Part shown: one piece after another, positions 7,877-16,005 of the stretch
Layout of the letters: the number at the start of each line of letters is the position of its first letter
Numbering within the stretch: the stretch's first letter is position 1
NCBI RefSeq assembly: GCF_001513955.1
Contig: NZ_KQ948144.1
Location: 1,485,220-1,549,219, forward strand
Length of the DNA stretch: 64,000 bases
Direction: 5' to 3'
From: Streptomyces pseudovenezuelae
GTDB taxonomy: Bacteria > Actinomycetota > Actinomycetes > Streptomycetales > Streptomycetaceae
The notes under the pieces: model-generated
The model's input: only the letters and a program-made list of their open reading frames with translations
What the model was told of the DNA's origin: nothing
Database searches by the model: none
Position numbers and translations under genes: made by a program

Positions 7877-9319
7877 ATGTCGCTCACCCGCAGGGACTTC
7901 GCCGGCAGAACCGCGCTCACCGGCGCCGGGATCGCGCTGGCCGGCACCGTCGGCGCTCTCGCCACCGCACCGAACGCGCTCGCCGCCACCGACGTCGAGA
8001 GCGAGGGCGCCGAGTCCGCGGGCGCCCACCACGGCGTCGGCTACGGCCCGCTGATCGCCGACCCCGAGGGCCTGCTCGCGCTGCCCGCCGGGTTCACGTA
8101 CAAGGTCATCACCTACAGCGGCAGGACCAAGCTGGAGTCGGGCGAGTTCACCCCCTCCAACCACGACGGCACGGCCACCTTCTGCGGCCCGCGCGGCGCG
8201 ACCCTCCTGGTCAACAACCACGAGCTCAAGGGCCCGCGTGCCAACTGGCCGCACCCCGTGCCGCTCACCGAGGGCCTCGTCTACGACCCCGCCGCCTCCG
8301 GTGGCTGCACGGTCGTCGAGATCCGCCATGGGCATGTCGCCGAGTGGGTCGGCGTCGCCGGCACGTCCACCAACTGCGCGGGCGGCACCACTCCTTGGGG
8401 CACCTGGCTCACCGGCGAGGAGACCGAGGACAAGGCCGGCCAGAACGGCATGACCAAGGACCACGGCTACATCTTCGAGGTCGACCCCGAGGACCGCCGC
8501 GCCAACCGCGACCCCAAGCCCGTCAAGGCGTTCGGCCGGTACGCCCATGAGGCGGTCGTCATCGACCCCAAGCGGGGCCACGCCTACCTGACCGAGGACG
8601 CTTCCGGCCCCAACGGCCTGCTCTTCCGCTGGACCCCGCCGACGGGCTTCCACCACGGCCCCGGCAAGCTGCGCACCCTCGCCGACAACGCGGGGGCCCT
8701 GCAGGCCTTCAAGTGCTTCGACTCCGGCGGCAAGTTCGTCGACGACCTCTCCCGCGCCACGAAGATCGGCACGGTGTACGGCGTCGACTGGGTCGACGTG
8801 CCCGACCGCGACGCCAGGACGGTCTCCGTCCGCAAGCAGTTCACCGACGGCCAGGTCACCCGCGCCCGCAAGCTCGAGGGCATGTGGTGGGGCGACGGCG
8901 GCGCGTACGTCGTCTCCTCGTACGCCCGTGAGGAGAGCCCCGTCCAGCACGACGGCCAGGTCTGGTTCTACGACCCCAAGCGCCGCACCCTCACGCTCAA
9001 GGTCCTCCTCGGCGTGAACCCGGACCCGTCCAAGGACGGCGCGTTCGACGGCCCCGACAACATCACCGTCTCCCCGTACGGCGGCCTCGTCATCGCGGAG
9101 GACGGCGAGGGCGTCCAGCACCTGTTCGGCGCCACCGAGAGCGGCCGCACCTACCCGATCGCCCGCAACGAACTCAACATCGGCACCGAAGAGGAGCCGG
9201 AGTACAGCGAGTTCACCGGCGTGACGTTCTCGCCCGACGGCAGGACGCTCTACGCCAACATCCAGACCCCCGGAATCATGCTCGCGATCACCGGCCCCTG
9301 GAAGCGTCAGCGTCGCTAG
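7877..9319 (+). CDS. PhoX-family (DUF839) phosphatase, Tat-exported
   Basis: The 480-residue protein begins MSLTRRDFAGRTALTGAGIALAG, a twin-arginine signal. Family landmarks are present in order: LLVNNHEL, TPWGTWLTGEETEDK, FGRYAHEAVVIDP, YLTEDA, EFTGVTFSPDGRTLYANIQTPG. PhoX enzymes are calcium- and iron-dependent alkaline phosphatases. The acidic residues in EETE, HE and ED are the kind that bind those metals. Start ATG 7877 is chosen for the Tat motif and the CAGGAGA site. The PHO box upstream supports control by phosphate starvation. Other DUF839 proteins are less well characterised, so phosphatase activity is likely but not proven. Confidence 0.82.
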   Translation: MSLTRRDFAGRTALTGAGIALAGTVGALATAPNALAATDVESEGAESAGAHHGVGYGPLIADPEGLLALPAGFTYKVITYSGRTKLESGEFTPSNHDGTATFCGPRGATLLVNNHELKGPRANWPHPVPLTEGLVYDPAASGGCTVVEIRHGHVAEWVGVAGTSTNCAGGTTPWGTWLTGEETEDKAGQNGMTKDHGYIFEVDPEDRRANRDPKPVKAFGRYAHEAVVIDPKRGHAYLTEDASGPNGLLFRWTPPTGFHHGPGKLRTLADNAGALQAFKCFDSGGKFVDDLSRATKIGTVYGVDWVDVPDRDARTVSVRKQFTDGQVTRARKLEGMWWGDGGAYVVSSYAREESPVQHDGQVWFYDPKRRTLTLKVLLGVNPDPSKDGAFDGPDNITVSPYGGLVIAEDGEGVQHLFGATESGRTYPIARNELNIGTEEEPEYSEFTGVTFSPDGRTLYANIQTPGIMLAITGPWKRQRR

Positions 9320-9394
9320 AACAAAGGGTCACTCGTCCGGGTGGGCCCGTGCGAATCGGCTGAAGGCTGAGCGTGTTGGACATAGCTTTCCGGC

Positions 9395-10180
9395 ATGTCC
9401 AAGTTGTGTGAGCAGTGCGGCGGGCTGGTGAGGAATGCGCGTAGGCGCTACTGCAGTAACCGTTGCAGTCTTCAGGGGACAGCACGAAGGCGCGCTGAAT
9501 CACACAGGAAGCCCAAGCCGCAGTGCCCTCAGTGTGGAAAGCCCGTCCTGACGCGTGGAGCGGTCCATTGCGGCCGCACCTGCGCCAACGTGACACGCAG
9601 ACAAGAGGCGGAGGCACGTCGTGGAAAGCCCACCCCGTGCCTCCGTTGTGGAACTACAAAACGGCGGCCCCGCTCCGCCGGGCCGTATTGCTCCTGGGAG
9701 TGTTTCAACAACGACCGCTACGAGCGCACGGGCACCTTCGCGCGTTGGCTGGCGGCGTGGCAAGCAGGTGAGGTCAGCGGCACCAGAGAAGACGGCAGAC
9801 CGGATTGGAGAGTGCGTCAGGGGCTTGTCCTACTCAGAGGGCAGCGCTGCGAGAAATGCGGATGGGCCGAAGTCAACCCGGTCTCGGGACGAGTGCCACT
9901 GCATGTGGACCACATCGGCGGCGACCGTACGAAGAACCGTCCGGAGGACGTGCGCCTGTTGTGCCCGAACTGCCATGCGTTGACTCCCAATTACCAACAC
10001 CTGAACAATCCACGTGTTCAACCAGTGCGCCAGAAGCAGAGCCGCAGGTATCAGGAGGTCTGGCTCGACACCGGCGCAGCGGGGGTGAGTAGCTTCCTCC
10101 TGTCGCCAGCCTGGTGCGGATCAGGTGATCTCAAGACCGGTGACACCGAGAAGAGCGGTTCAGTGTGTCCGAAACCTTGA
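9395..10180 (+). CDS. HNH endonuclease with three zinc knuckles
   Basis: The 261-residue protein has three repeated Cys clusters of CxxC-x12-CxxxC type (CEQC...CSNRC, CPQC...CGRTC, CLRC...CSWEC) in its first 110 residues. An HNH domain follows at about 155-205 (CEKCGW, HVDHIGG, LCPNCHALT). The first zinc ribbons probably bind DNA and the HNH site cuts it. GC content and codon use are lower than in the neighbours, and no partner gene is present, which suggests acquired DNA. The last 40 residues (after QSRRYQEVW) look unlike the family and may be read-through of a decayed end. There is no clear ribosome site. Confidence 0.75.
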   Translation: MSKLCEQCGGLVRNARRRYCSNRCSLQGTARRRAESHRKPKPQCPQCGKPVLTRGAVHCGRTCANVTRRQEAEARRGKPTPCLRCGTTKRRPRSAGPYCSWECFNNDRYERTGTFARWLAAWQAGEVSGTREDGRPDWRVRQGLVLLRGQRCEKCGWAEVNPVSGRVPLHVDHIGGDRTKNRPEDVRLLCPNCHALTPNYQHLNNPRVQPVRQKQSRRYQEVWLDTGAAGVSSFLLSPAWCGSGDLKTGDTEKSGSVCPKP

Positions 10181-10290
10181 TTGCCATCCTTGCGTTCTTC
10201 GCCTTCTGTCTGGTTTTTTGCTCAGTCTCTCGGTGTCGACCGGCACTCCGTCCTGCCTTGCATGCAAGCCCTACTTGTCCGCCCGCCAAC

Positions 10291-10296
10291 TAATAT
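10291..10296 (+). promoter_or_regulatory. Possible -10 element for the GntR-type gene
   Basis: TAATAT lies 15 bases before ATG 10312, in one of the few AT-rich spots here. There is no ribosome site before the start, so the transcript could be nearly leaderless. No convincing -35 was found. Confidence 0.3.
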
Positions 10297-10311
10297 CTAA
10301 CATTTCAGTTT

Positions 10312-10959
10312 ATGGAAGCCATCCGGCCGCTCACCCGCACCCTGCTCCGGGACCGCGCCTACGCATCGATCCGGGACGCCATCGTGGCCGGGGAGATCGA
10401 ACCCGGGGCGGTGGTGCGGGACGCCGAGCTCGCCGAGCGGCTCGGGCTGTCGCGGGCGCCGGTGCGGGAGGCCTTCGCGCGCCTCGTCGACGAGGGGCTG
10501 CTGGAGAGCAAGCCGCAGAGCTACACCCGGGTGACCCAGGTCGTCGCCGCCGACGTGCGGGACGCGGCCGCCGTGGTCGGGGCCATGCACGAACTGGTCA
10601 CGCGGGTCGCCGTGCCCCGGCTGTTCGCCGCCGACATCGAGACCATGCGCGCGGCCAACGAACGCTTCGCGGCCGCCGTCGCCGCCGGTGACGTGGACGA
10701 GGCCCTGCGCGCCGACGACCAGCTCCACGACGTCCTCGTCCGGGTCAGCGGCAACGGCGCGGCCGCGGCCACCACCGCCCGCTACACCCCGCTCATCCGC
10801 CGCCTGGAGCGCCGGCGCTTCGCCGAGGGCGGCAACTGCCGCTCCGCGGGCCTGCACGACCGGCTGATCGAGGCCTGCGCGGCCGGTGACGTGGACGGGG
10901 CGGTCCGGGTCACGGCGGAGATCTGGCGGGGCCTGGCCGAACTCGCCGACAGCGACTGA
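10312..10959 (+). CDS. GntR-family (FCD) transcriptional regulator
   Basis: The 215-residue protein has an N-terminal winged helix (about 8-70: [49 protein letters not shown]). An all-helical FCD effector domain follows (about 85-210), with the Asp and His positions expected for metal and ligand binding ([18 protein letters not shown]). It ends 29 bases before the ACC deaminase gene on the same strand. It is therefore the likely controller of that gene, perhaps responding to ACC or a related small acid. Confidence 0.82.
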   Translation: MEAIRPLTRTLLRDRAYASIRDAIVAGEIEPGAVVRDAELAERLGLSRAPVREAFARLVDEGLLESKPQSYTRVTQVVAADVRDAAAVVGAMHELVTRVAVPRLFAADIETMRAANERFAAAVAAGDVDEALRADDQLHDVLVRVSGNGAAAATTARYTPLIRRLERRRFAEGGNCRSAGLHDRLIEACAAGDVDGAVRVTAEIWRGLAELADSD

Positions 10960-10988
10960 ACCCACTGCGCCCCACCCCGGAGGTCCCC

Positions 10989-12005
10989 ATGCCCCTCGCG
11001 TCCTACGACCGCTATCCCCTCCTCTTCGGACCGTCCCCCGTCCACCGTCTGGAGCGCCTGACCGCGCACCTCGGCGGCGCCGCGCTGTGGGCCAAGCGCG
11101 AGGACTGCAACTCCGGGATCGCGTACGGCGGCAACAAGACCCGCAAGCTGGAGTACCTGGTCGCCGACGCCCTCGCGAAGGGCTGCGACACGCTGGTCTC
11201 CATCGGTGGCGTCCAGTCCAACCACACCCGTCAGGTCGCCGCCTGCGCCGCCCGGGCCGGGCTCAAGTGCGTGCTGGTCCAGGAGAGTTGGGTGGACTGG
11301 CCGGACGCCGTGTACGACAAGGTCGGCAACATCCTGATCAGCCGGCTCGCCGGGGCCGACGTACGGCTGGTGAAGGCCGGGTTCGGGATCGGGTTCAAGG
11401 AGAGCTGGGAGCAGGCGCTCAGGGATGTCGAGGAGTCCGGGGGAAAGCCGTACGCCATCCCCGCCGGCGCCTCCGACCACCCGCTCGGCGGGCTGGGGTT
11501 CGCCGCGTGGGCGTACGAAGTGGCCGACCAGGAGCGTGAGCTGGGCGTCTTCTTCGACACGGTCGTGGTGTGCTCGGTGACCGGGTCCACCCAGGCCGGC
11601 ATGGTCGCCGGGTTCCGGGCCCTTGAGGAGGCGGGAGGGCGGCCCCGGCGCGTCCTCGGCATCGACGCCTCCGCCAAGCCCGTCACCACTCGGGAACAGA
11701 TCGCGCGGATCGCCCACCGCACCGGTCAGCTCATCGGCGTGCAGAAGGAGTTGACCGAGGAGGACGTGGAGCTGGACGAGCGGTACCACGCCGGGATCTA
11801 CGGCATCCCCGACGAGACCACCCTGGAGGCGATGCGTCTCGCGGCCCGCACCGAGGGCATGGTCACCGACCCCGTGTACGAGGGCAAGTCCATGGCCGGG
11901 ATGATCGATCTCGTCCGGCGCGGGGAGATCGGCGCGGACTCCACCGTGCTCTACGCCCACCTCGGCGGGCAGCCGGCGCTCAACGGGTACAGCGCGTTGT
12001 TCTGA
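10989..12005 (+). CDS. acdS: 1-aminocyclopropane-1-carboxylate (ACC) deaminase
   Basis: This PLP enzyme splits ACC, the plant ethylene precursor, into 2-oxobutyrate and ammonia. Its 338 residues equal the standard length. Landmarks are [19 protein letters not shown] (Lys about 50 binds PLP), [35 protein letters not shown] and LYAHLGG. The Glu in VYEGKS and the Leu in AHLGG are the pair used to tell true ACC deaminases from D-cysteine desulfhydrases. GGAGG lies before ATG 10989. The GntR-type gene upstream probably controls it. With pectin breakdown nearby, this points to life near plant tissue. Confidence 0.93.
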   Translation: MPLASYDRYPLLFGPSPVHRLERLTAHLGGAALWAKREDCNSGIAYGGNKTRKLEYLVADALAKGCDTLVSIGGVQSNHTRQVAACAARAGLKCVLVQESWVDWPDAVYDKVGNILISRLAGADVRLVKAGFGIGFKESWEQALRDVEESGGKPYAIPAGASDHPLGGLGFAAWAYEVADQERELGVFFDTVVVCSVTGSTQAGMVAGFRALEEAGGRPRRVLGIDASAKPVTTREQIARIAHRTGQLIGVQKELTEEDVELDERYHAGIYGIPDETTLEAMRLAARTEGMVTDPVYEGKSMAGMIDLVRRGEIGADSTVLYAHLGGQPALNGYSALF

Positions 12006-12093
12006 CCCGCCCCGGGCCTGCCGTCGCGACCGAGCCGCGACGACTGCTTCCGCAGCGGTCAGGGGCTGCCTCCGTCTGGTGTTCGCTACCATG

Positions 12094-12108
12094 CGGAGAG
12101 AGTCTCCG
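12094..12108. promoter_or_regulatory. Palindrome in the promoter of the TetR-type gene
   Basis: CGGAGA-GAG-TCTCCG is a perfect palindrome with a 3-base centre, 20 bases before the start codon. TACCAT (12087-12092), a fair -10, abuts it. A TetR-family repressor would typically bind such a site to control itself. Confidence 0.5.
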
Positions 12109-12127
12109 GTCCGCTAGGAGTATCTGG

Positions 12128-12694
12128 ATGACGCAGGTCAGGCCCATGCGCGCGGACGCTCGGCGCAACTACGAGCGGCTGCTGACGGTGGCCGCGGAGG
12201 CGTTCGCCGAGCACGGGGAGGGTGCGTCCCTCGACGACATCGCCAAGCGGGCGGGTGTCGGATCCGGGACCCTCTACCGGCATTTCCCGACGCGGCGGGC
12301 CCTGCTGGAGGCGGCGTACGTGGACCGCCTGGAGGGTTTCGCGCGGCGGGCCGACGAACTCGCGCGGGAGCTGCCGCCGGGGCAGGCGCTGACGGAGTGG
12401 CTGTACGAGCTGTGCGTCGGGACGATCCAGGTGCGGGGCATGAGGACGCTGCTGGGATGCGCCGTCACGGACGGTGACAGCACCCTGCTCACGGCCTGCG
12501 GGACGCAGGTGCGGGGCGCGGCGGAGCGGTTGGTGTCGGCGGCACGGGAGGAAGGCTCGCTGCGCGGGGACGTGGAGCCGGTGGAGCTGCTTCGGCTGGC
12601 GCACGGGGTGGCGGGGGCCGCGGAGTTGGACGGCGGGGGCGGGGAGTCGATCCGGCGGTATCTGACGCTGCTGACGGAGGGGCTGCGGGGGTAG
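12128..12694 (+). CDS. TetR-family transcriptional regulator
   Basis: The 188-residue protein has the N-terminal helix-turn-helix of the family (about 12-60: NYERLLTVAAEAFAEHGEGASLDDIAKRAGVGSGTLYRHFPTRRALLEAAY). A helical ligand-binding half follows with no informative motif. TAGGAGT lies before ATG 12128. It has no close partner on either side, since the next gene converges. Its target may be itself plus distant genes. Confidence 0.85.
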   Translation: MTQVRPMRADARRNYERLLTVAAEAFAEHGEGASLDDIAKRAGVGSGTLYRHFPTRRALLEAAYVDRLEGFARRADELARELPPGQALTEWLYELCVGTIQVRGMRTLLGCAVTDGDSTLLTACGTQVRGAAERLVSAAREEGSLRGDVEPVELLRLAHGVAGAAELDGGGGESIRRYLTLLTEGLRG

Positions 12695-12752
12695 GGGCGC
12701 CGCCTACGGATGTGCCTCGCTGTGTCGTCCTGCGGCTGCGGGTGAGTGGGGG

Positions 12753-12779
12753 CTGGTCGCGCAGTTCCCCGCGCCCCTG
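12753..12779 (+). repeat. Dispersed intergenic repeat, copy 1
   Basis: It carries the element ctggtcgcgcagttccccgc followed by gcccctg, between converging genes. Four further good copies lie at 19351, 40289, 56957 and 60201. The element is preceded by a gctgcggg-rich arm. GCGC and its partner can pair around the agttcccc centre. It is a common type of Streptomyces intergenic repeat (from memory). Confidence 0.75.
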
Positions 12780-12837
12780 GGTGGGTACAGCCAGGCAGGC
12801 GTCGACCGCACCCACCGGCCCGCAGCCGAACAACTGC

Positions 12838-14079
12838 CTAGAGCGCCTGGGCCGCCGGCTTCACCATGCCCCTCACCGTGCGGGACTTCACGAAGTCGCC
12901 GATCGCCGTCATCTCCCACTCGCCGGAGAACTGCTTGATCAGCTTGGCCATCATCACGCCCGTCTGCGCCTCCGCGTTGGTGAGGTCGAAGCGCACCAGT
13001 TCCTCTCCGCTCGCGGCGTCGATGAGGCGGCAGTACGCCTTGGCGACCTCCGTGAACTTCTGCCCGGAGAAGGAGTTGACCGTGAAGACGAGGCCGGTGA
13101 CCTCCTGGGGGAGCCGGCCGAGGTCGACGACGATCACCTCGTCGTCACCGCCGCCCTCACCGGTGAGGTTGTCGCCGGAGTGCTTGATCGCGCCGCCGAC
13201 GATGGACAGCTTGCCGAAGTAGCAGCTGTCGATGTGGTTGCGCTGCGGGCCGTAGGCGATGACCGACGCGTCGAGGTCGATGTCCTTGCCGCGGTACGCC
13301 GGCTCCCAGCCGAGCCCCATCTTGACCTGGGAGAGCAGCGGGCGCCCGCCCTTGACCAGGGACACGGTCTGGTTCTTCTGGAGGCTGACGCGGCCCTTGT
13401 CGAGGTTGATCTTGCCGGCACCGGGAGCGGGCGGGGCCGGGGGAGCGGCCGGAGGAGCGGCGGGCGCCGGCGGCGCGGCGATCCGCGGGTCCACGGCCGG
13501 GGCGGGCGGGGCCACCGGAGTCTGCACGGTGGGCGGGGCCGGCGCGGCCACGGGCGCCGGGGCGGGCGCGGCCGCCGGTTCCTCCACCGTCACGCCGAAG
13601 TCCGTCGCGATGCCCGCCAGCCCGTTGGCGTACCCCTGTCCCACCGCGCGGGCCTTCCAGGCGCCGTTGCGCAGATAGACCTCCACGATCACCAGGGCCG
13701 TCTCGGTGCCGAGCTGCGGCGGGGTGAAGGTGGCCAGCACGCTGTTGTCGTCCGCGTTGCGGATGGTGGCGGTCGGCTCGATGCCCTGGAAGGTCTGGCC
13801 CGCGGCGTCCGGGCTCGCGGTGACGACGATCTTCTCGATGCCGGGCGGTACGGCCGAGGTGTCGACGGTGATCGCGTCGGGGGCCGCACCGCCGCCCGAG
13901 CGGTACGTCACCCCCGGGCCGGAGGGCTGGTTGTAGAAGATGAAGTCGTCGTCGGAGCGCACCTTGCCGTCGGCGGTGAGCAGCAGGCCCGATACGTCGA
14001 GGCGCACGGGCGCGGCGACGTCCACCGTCACGCGGGCGGCGGACAGGGGGATGTTCGAGCCGGGGGTCATAGCTGTCAT
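12838..14079 (-). CDS. Two-domain TerD-family protein
   Basis: The 413-residue protein has two TerD-like domains (about 5-160 and 225-405) joined by a Pro/Ala linker. The second carries the calcium-binding pattern of the family (LGWEPAYRGKDIDLDASV, SGDNLTGEGGGDDEVIVVDL). The first is shorter, with DDDFIFYNQPSGPG, and keeps part of the pattern. TerD proteins bind calcium and are linked to tellurite resistance, stress and differentiation in Streptomyces. ATG 14079 is followed three codons later by another ATG, and either could start translation. It is monocistronic in this view. Confidence 0.88.
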   Translation of the reverse strand: MTAMTPGSNIPLSAARVTVDVAAPVRLDVSGLLLTADGKVRSDDDFIFYNQPSGPGVTYRSGGGAAPDAITVDTSAVPPGIEKIVVTASPDAAGQTFQGIEPTATIRNADDNSVLATFTPPQLGTETALVIVEVYLRNGAWKARAVGQGYANGLAGIATDFGVTVEEPAAAPAPAPVAAPAPPTVQTPVAPPAPAVDPRIAAPPAPAAPPAAPPAPPAPGAGKINLDKGRVSLQKNQTVSLVKGGRPLLSQVKMGLGWEPAYRGKDIDLDASVIAYGPQRNHIDSCYFGKLSIVGGAIKHSGDNLTGEGGGDDEVIVVDLGRLPQEVTGLVFTVNSFSGQKFTEVAKAYCRLIDAASGEELVRFDLTNAEAQTGVMMAKLIKQFSGEWEMTAIGDFVKSRTVRGMVKPAAQAL

Positions 14080-14133
14080 GCCCCGTGAACGATCGGGCCC
14101 ACTTTGCCGTTCCCTTACCCGAGGGCCAAATGG

Positions 14134-14161
14134 GGGGCCGGACCGACTTCGCTCCGGCCCC
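14134..14161 (-). terminator. Hairpin after the zinc dehydrogenase gene
   Basis: GGGGCCGGA (14134-14142) pairs with TCCGGCCCC (14153-14161) around a 10-base loop, 6 bases past the stop of the dehydrogenase gene. There is no long T run, as is usual in high-GC actinomycetes. Confidence 0.55.
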
Positions 14162-14167
14162 GCGGGG

Positions 14168-15157
14168 CTACGGCACCACCACGATCTTGCGTCCCACCCC
14201 CGCCGCGAACTGCTCCAGCGCCTGCGGATACCGGTCCAGCGGCAGGCGGTCGCTGATGAAGACGTCGGGGTCCAGTACCCCCGTCGCGAACAGTTCGGCC
14301 GCCCGCTCGAAGCTGTGCAGGACCGCCATGGACCCGGTGATGGTGATCTCCTGGTTGTAGATGCGGTACGGGTCGATCGTCACCCGTGTCGCGTAGTCGG
14401 CCACGCCGAACTGCAGGAAGGTGCCCGCCTTGGCCACCCGGTCCAGGCCGTCCTGGATCGCGGCCGCGTTGCCCGTCGCGTCGATGACCAGGTCCCAGCC
14501 CTGCGGGCGGTCCAGCTCGTCCGGGTTCGCGGCGGACGCCGAGACACCGAGCTTGCGGGCCGTCTCCAGGCGGGCCGGGTTCACGTCGACCATGTCCACG
14601 CTCGCCGCGCCGGTCCGCTTGGCCAGCTCCAGCATCATCAGGCCCATCGTCCCCGAGCCGTAGATCAGCACATGGGCGCCCAGGCGGGACTGGAGGACGT
14701 CGTAGCCCCGGACCGCGCAGGACAGCGGCTCCACCAGCGCCGCGTCCTGGGTACGGACGTGTTCGGGCAGCCGTACGCAGTTGGCCACCGGCGCGACGGC
14801 GAACTGCGCCGCGCCGCCCGCCGTCGTCACGCCGATCGCCGCCCAGCGTTCGCAGAGGTTGTTGTGGCCCGTACGGCAGTACCGGCACTCATGGCAGTAG
14901 AGCGAGGGGTCCACGGCCACGCGGTCGCCGACCGCCAGCTCGGTGACCCGGGTGCCGACCCCGACCACCTCGCCCGCGAACTCGTGGCCCGGCACGATCG
15001 GCAGCTCGGGGGCGAACTCGCCCTGGAGGATGTGCAGGTCGGTGCCGCACAGACCGCACGCGGCGACCTCGACGACGACCTCGCGCGGGCCGGGTGTCGG
15101 GTCGGGGACCTCGGCGACGACGGCACGGCCCACGGACTCGATGACGGCGGCCTTCAT
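14168..15157 (-). CDS. Zinc-dependent alcohol/polyol dehydrogenase
   Basis: The 329-residue medium-chain dehydrogenase has the catalytic-zinc pattern CGLCGTDLHI and PGHEFAGEVV. Structural-zinc cysteines follow (CHECRYCRTGHNNLC), and a Rossmann region (GAHVLIYGSGTMGLMMLELAKRTG) binds NAD(P). It is the last gene of the transport operon, and its ATG overlaps the stop of the permease (ATGA). That position, with a DeoR regulator, suggests it oxidises the imported substrate, most likely a polyol or sugar. Sorbitol, mannitol or a related alcohol would fit, but the residues seen do not decide. Confidence 0.85.
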   Translation of the reverse strand: MKAAVIESVGRAVVAEVPDPTPGPREVVVEVAACGLCGTDLHILQGEFAPELPIVPGHEFAGEVVGVGTRVTELAVGDRVAVDPSLYCHECRYCRTGHNNLCERWAAIGVTTAGGAAQFAVAPVANCVRLPEHVRTQDAALVEPLSCAVRGYDVLQSRLGAHVLIYGSGTMGLMMLELAKRTGAASVDMVDVNPARLETARKLGVSASAANPDELDRPQGWDLVIDATGNAAAIQDGLDRVAKAGTFLQFGVADYATRVTIDPYRIYNQEITITGSMAVLHSFERAAELFATGVLDPDVFISDRLPLDRYPQALEQFAAGVGRKIVVVP

Positions 15158-16005
15158 TTCACGGCTCCCAGCGACAGGCCCTGGACCAGTTTGTCCTGGG
15201 CGGCGAACCCCGCGGCGAGCACCGGCAGGGAGATGACGAGCGACGCGGCGCACACCTTCGCCAGGAACAGGCCCTGGCTGGTGATGAAGCCGGTCAGGAA
15301 GACGGGGGCGGTCTCGGCGACCACGCCGGTGAGCACCCTCGCGAAGAGCAGTTCGTTCCAGCTGAAGATGAAGCAGATCAGGGCCGTGGCCGCGATGCCG
15401 GGCAGGGCGATGGGGGCCACCACGCGCGCGAGGATCGTCGGCAGCCGGGCGCCGTCCACGCGCGCGGCCTCGATCACCGCGACCGGGACCTCGGCGAGGA
15501 AGGACTGCATCATCCAGACCGCGATCGGCAGGTTCATCGACGTGTAGAGGATGACCAGCAGCCAGATGTTGTCGAGCATGTCGGTGTTCTTCGCGAACAG
15601 GTAGATGGGCAGCAGGCCCGCCACCACCGGCAGCATCTTCGTCGACAGGAAGAAGAACAGGACGTCCGTCCACTTCTTGACCGGCCGGATGGACAGCGCG
15701 TACGCCGCCGGGAGGGCCAGGAGCAGGACGAAGAGGGTCGAGGCCAGCGAGGCGACCGTGGAGTTGATCAGCGCGGGCCAGGGGCTCGCGCCGCCGCCCG
15801 TGCCGAAGAACTCGCGGTAGCCGTCCAGGGTGAGGGCGGCGCCGAAGGAGGGCGGGTTGGTGGCCGCGTCCGTCTCCGAGTGGAAGGACGTCAGGGCCAT
15901 CCACGCGATCGGCAGGAAGAAGACGATGCCCAGCAGCCAGGCCACCAGGCCCAGGCCGAGTCCCTTGCGTTGTCCCTTGTGCTTCACGGCGATGCTGCTG
16001 CTCAT
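15154..16005 (-). CDS. Sugar ABC transporter permease (MalG type)
   Basis: The 283-residue protein has about six membrane segments, starting with GLGLVAWLLGIVFFLPIAWMALTSF. The cytoplasmic EAA loop contacts the ATPase (EAARVDGARLPTILARVVAPIALPG). The C-terminal AQDKLVQGLSLGAVK is typical of MalG-like subunits. Start ATG 16005 overlaps the stop of the upstream permease. No ATPase gene is present. Confidence 0.9.
   Translation of the reverse strand: MSSSIAVKHKGQRKGLGLGLVAWLLGIVFFLPIAWMALTSFHSETDAATNPPSFGAALTLDGYREFFGTGGGASPWPALINSTVASLASTLFVLLLALPAAYALSIRPVKKWTDVLFFFLSTKMLPVVAGLLPIYLFAKNTDMLDNIWLLVILYTSMNLPIAVWMMQSFLAEVPVAVIEAARVDGARLPTILARVVAPIALPGIAATALICFIFSWNELLFARVLTGVVAETAPVFLTGFITSQGLFLAKVCAASLVISLPVLAAGFAAQDKLVQGLSLGAVK

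Noticed and set aside
10080..10200. Possible tRNA or attachment site after the HNH gene
   Set aside because: No cloverleaf with a T-loop GGTTCGAATCC-like segment could be formed, and no matching direct repeat was seen.
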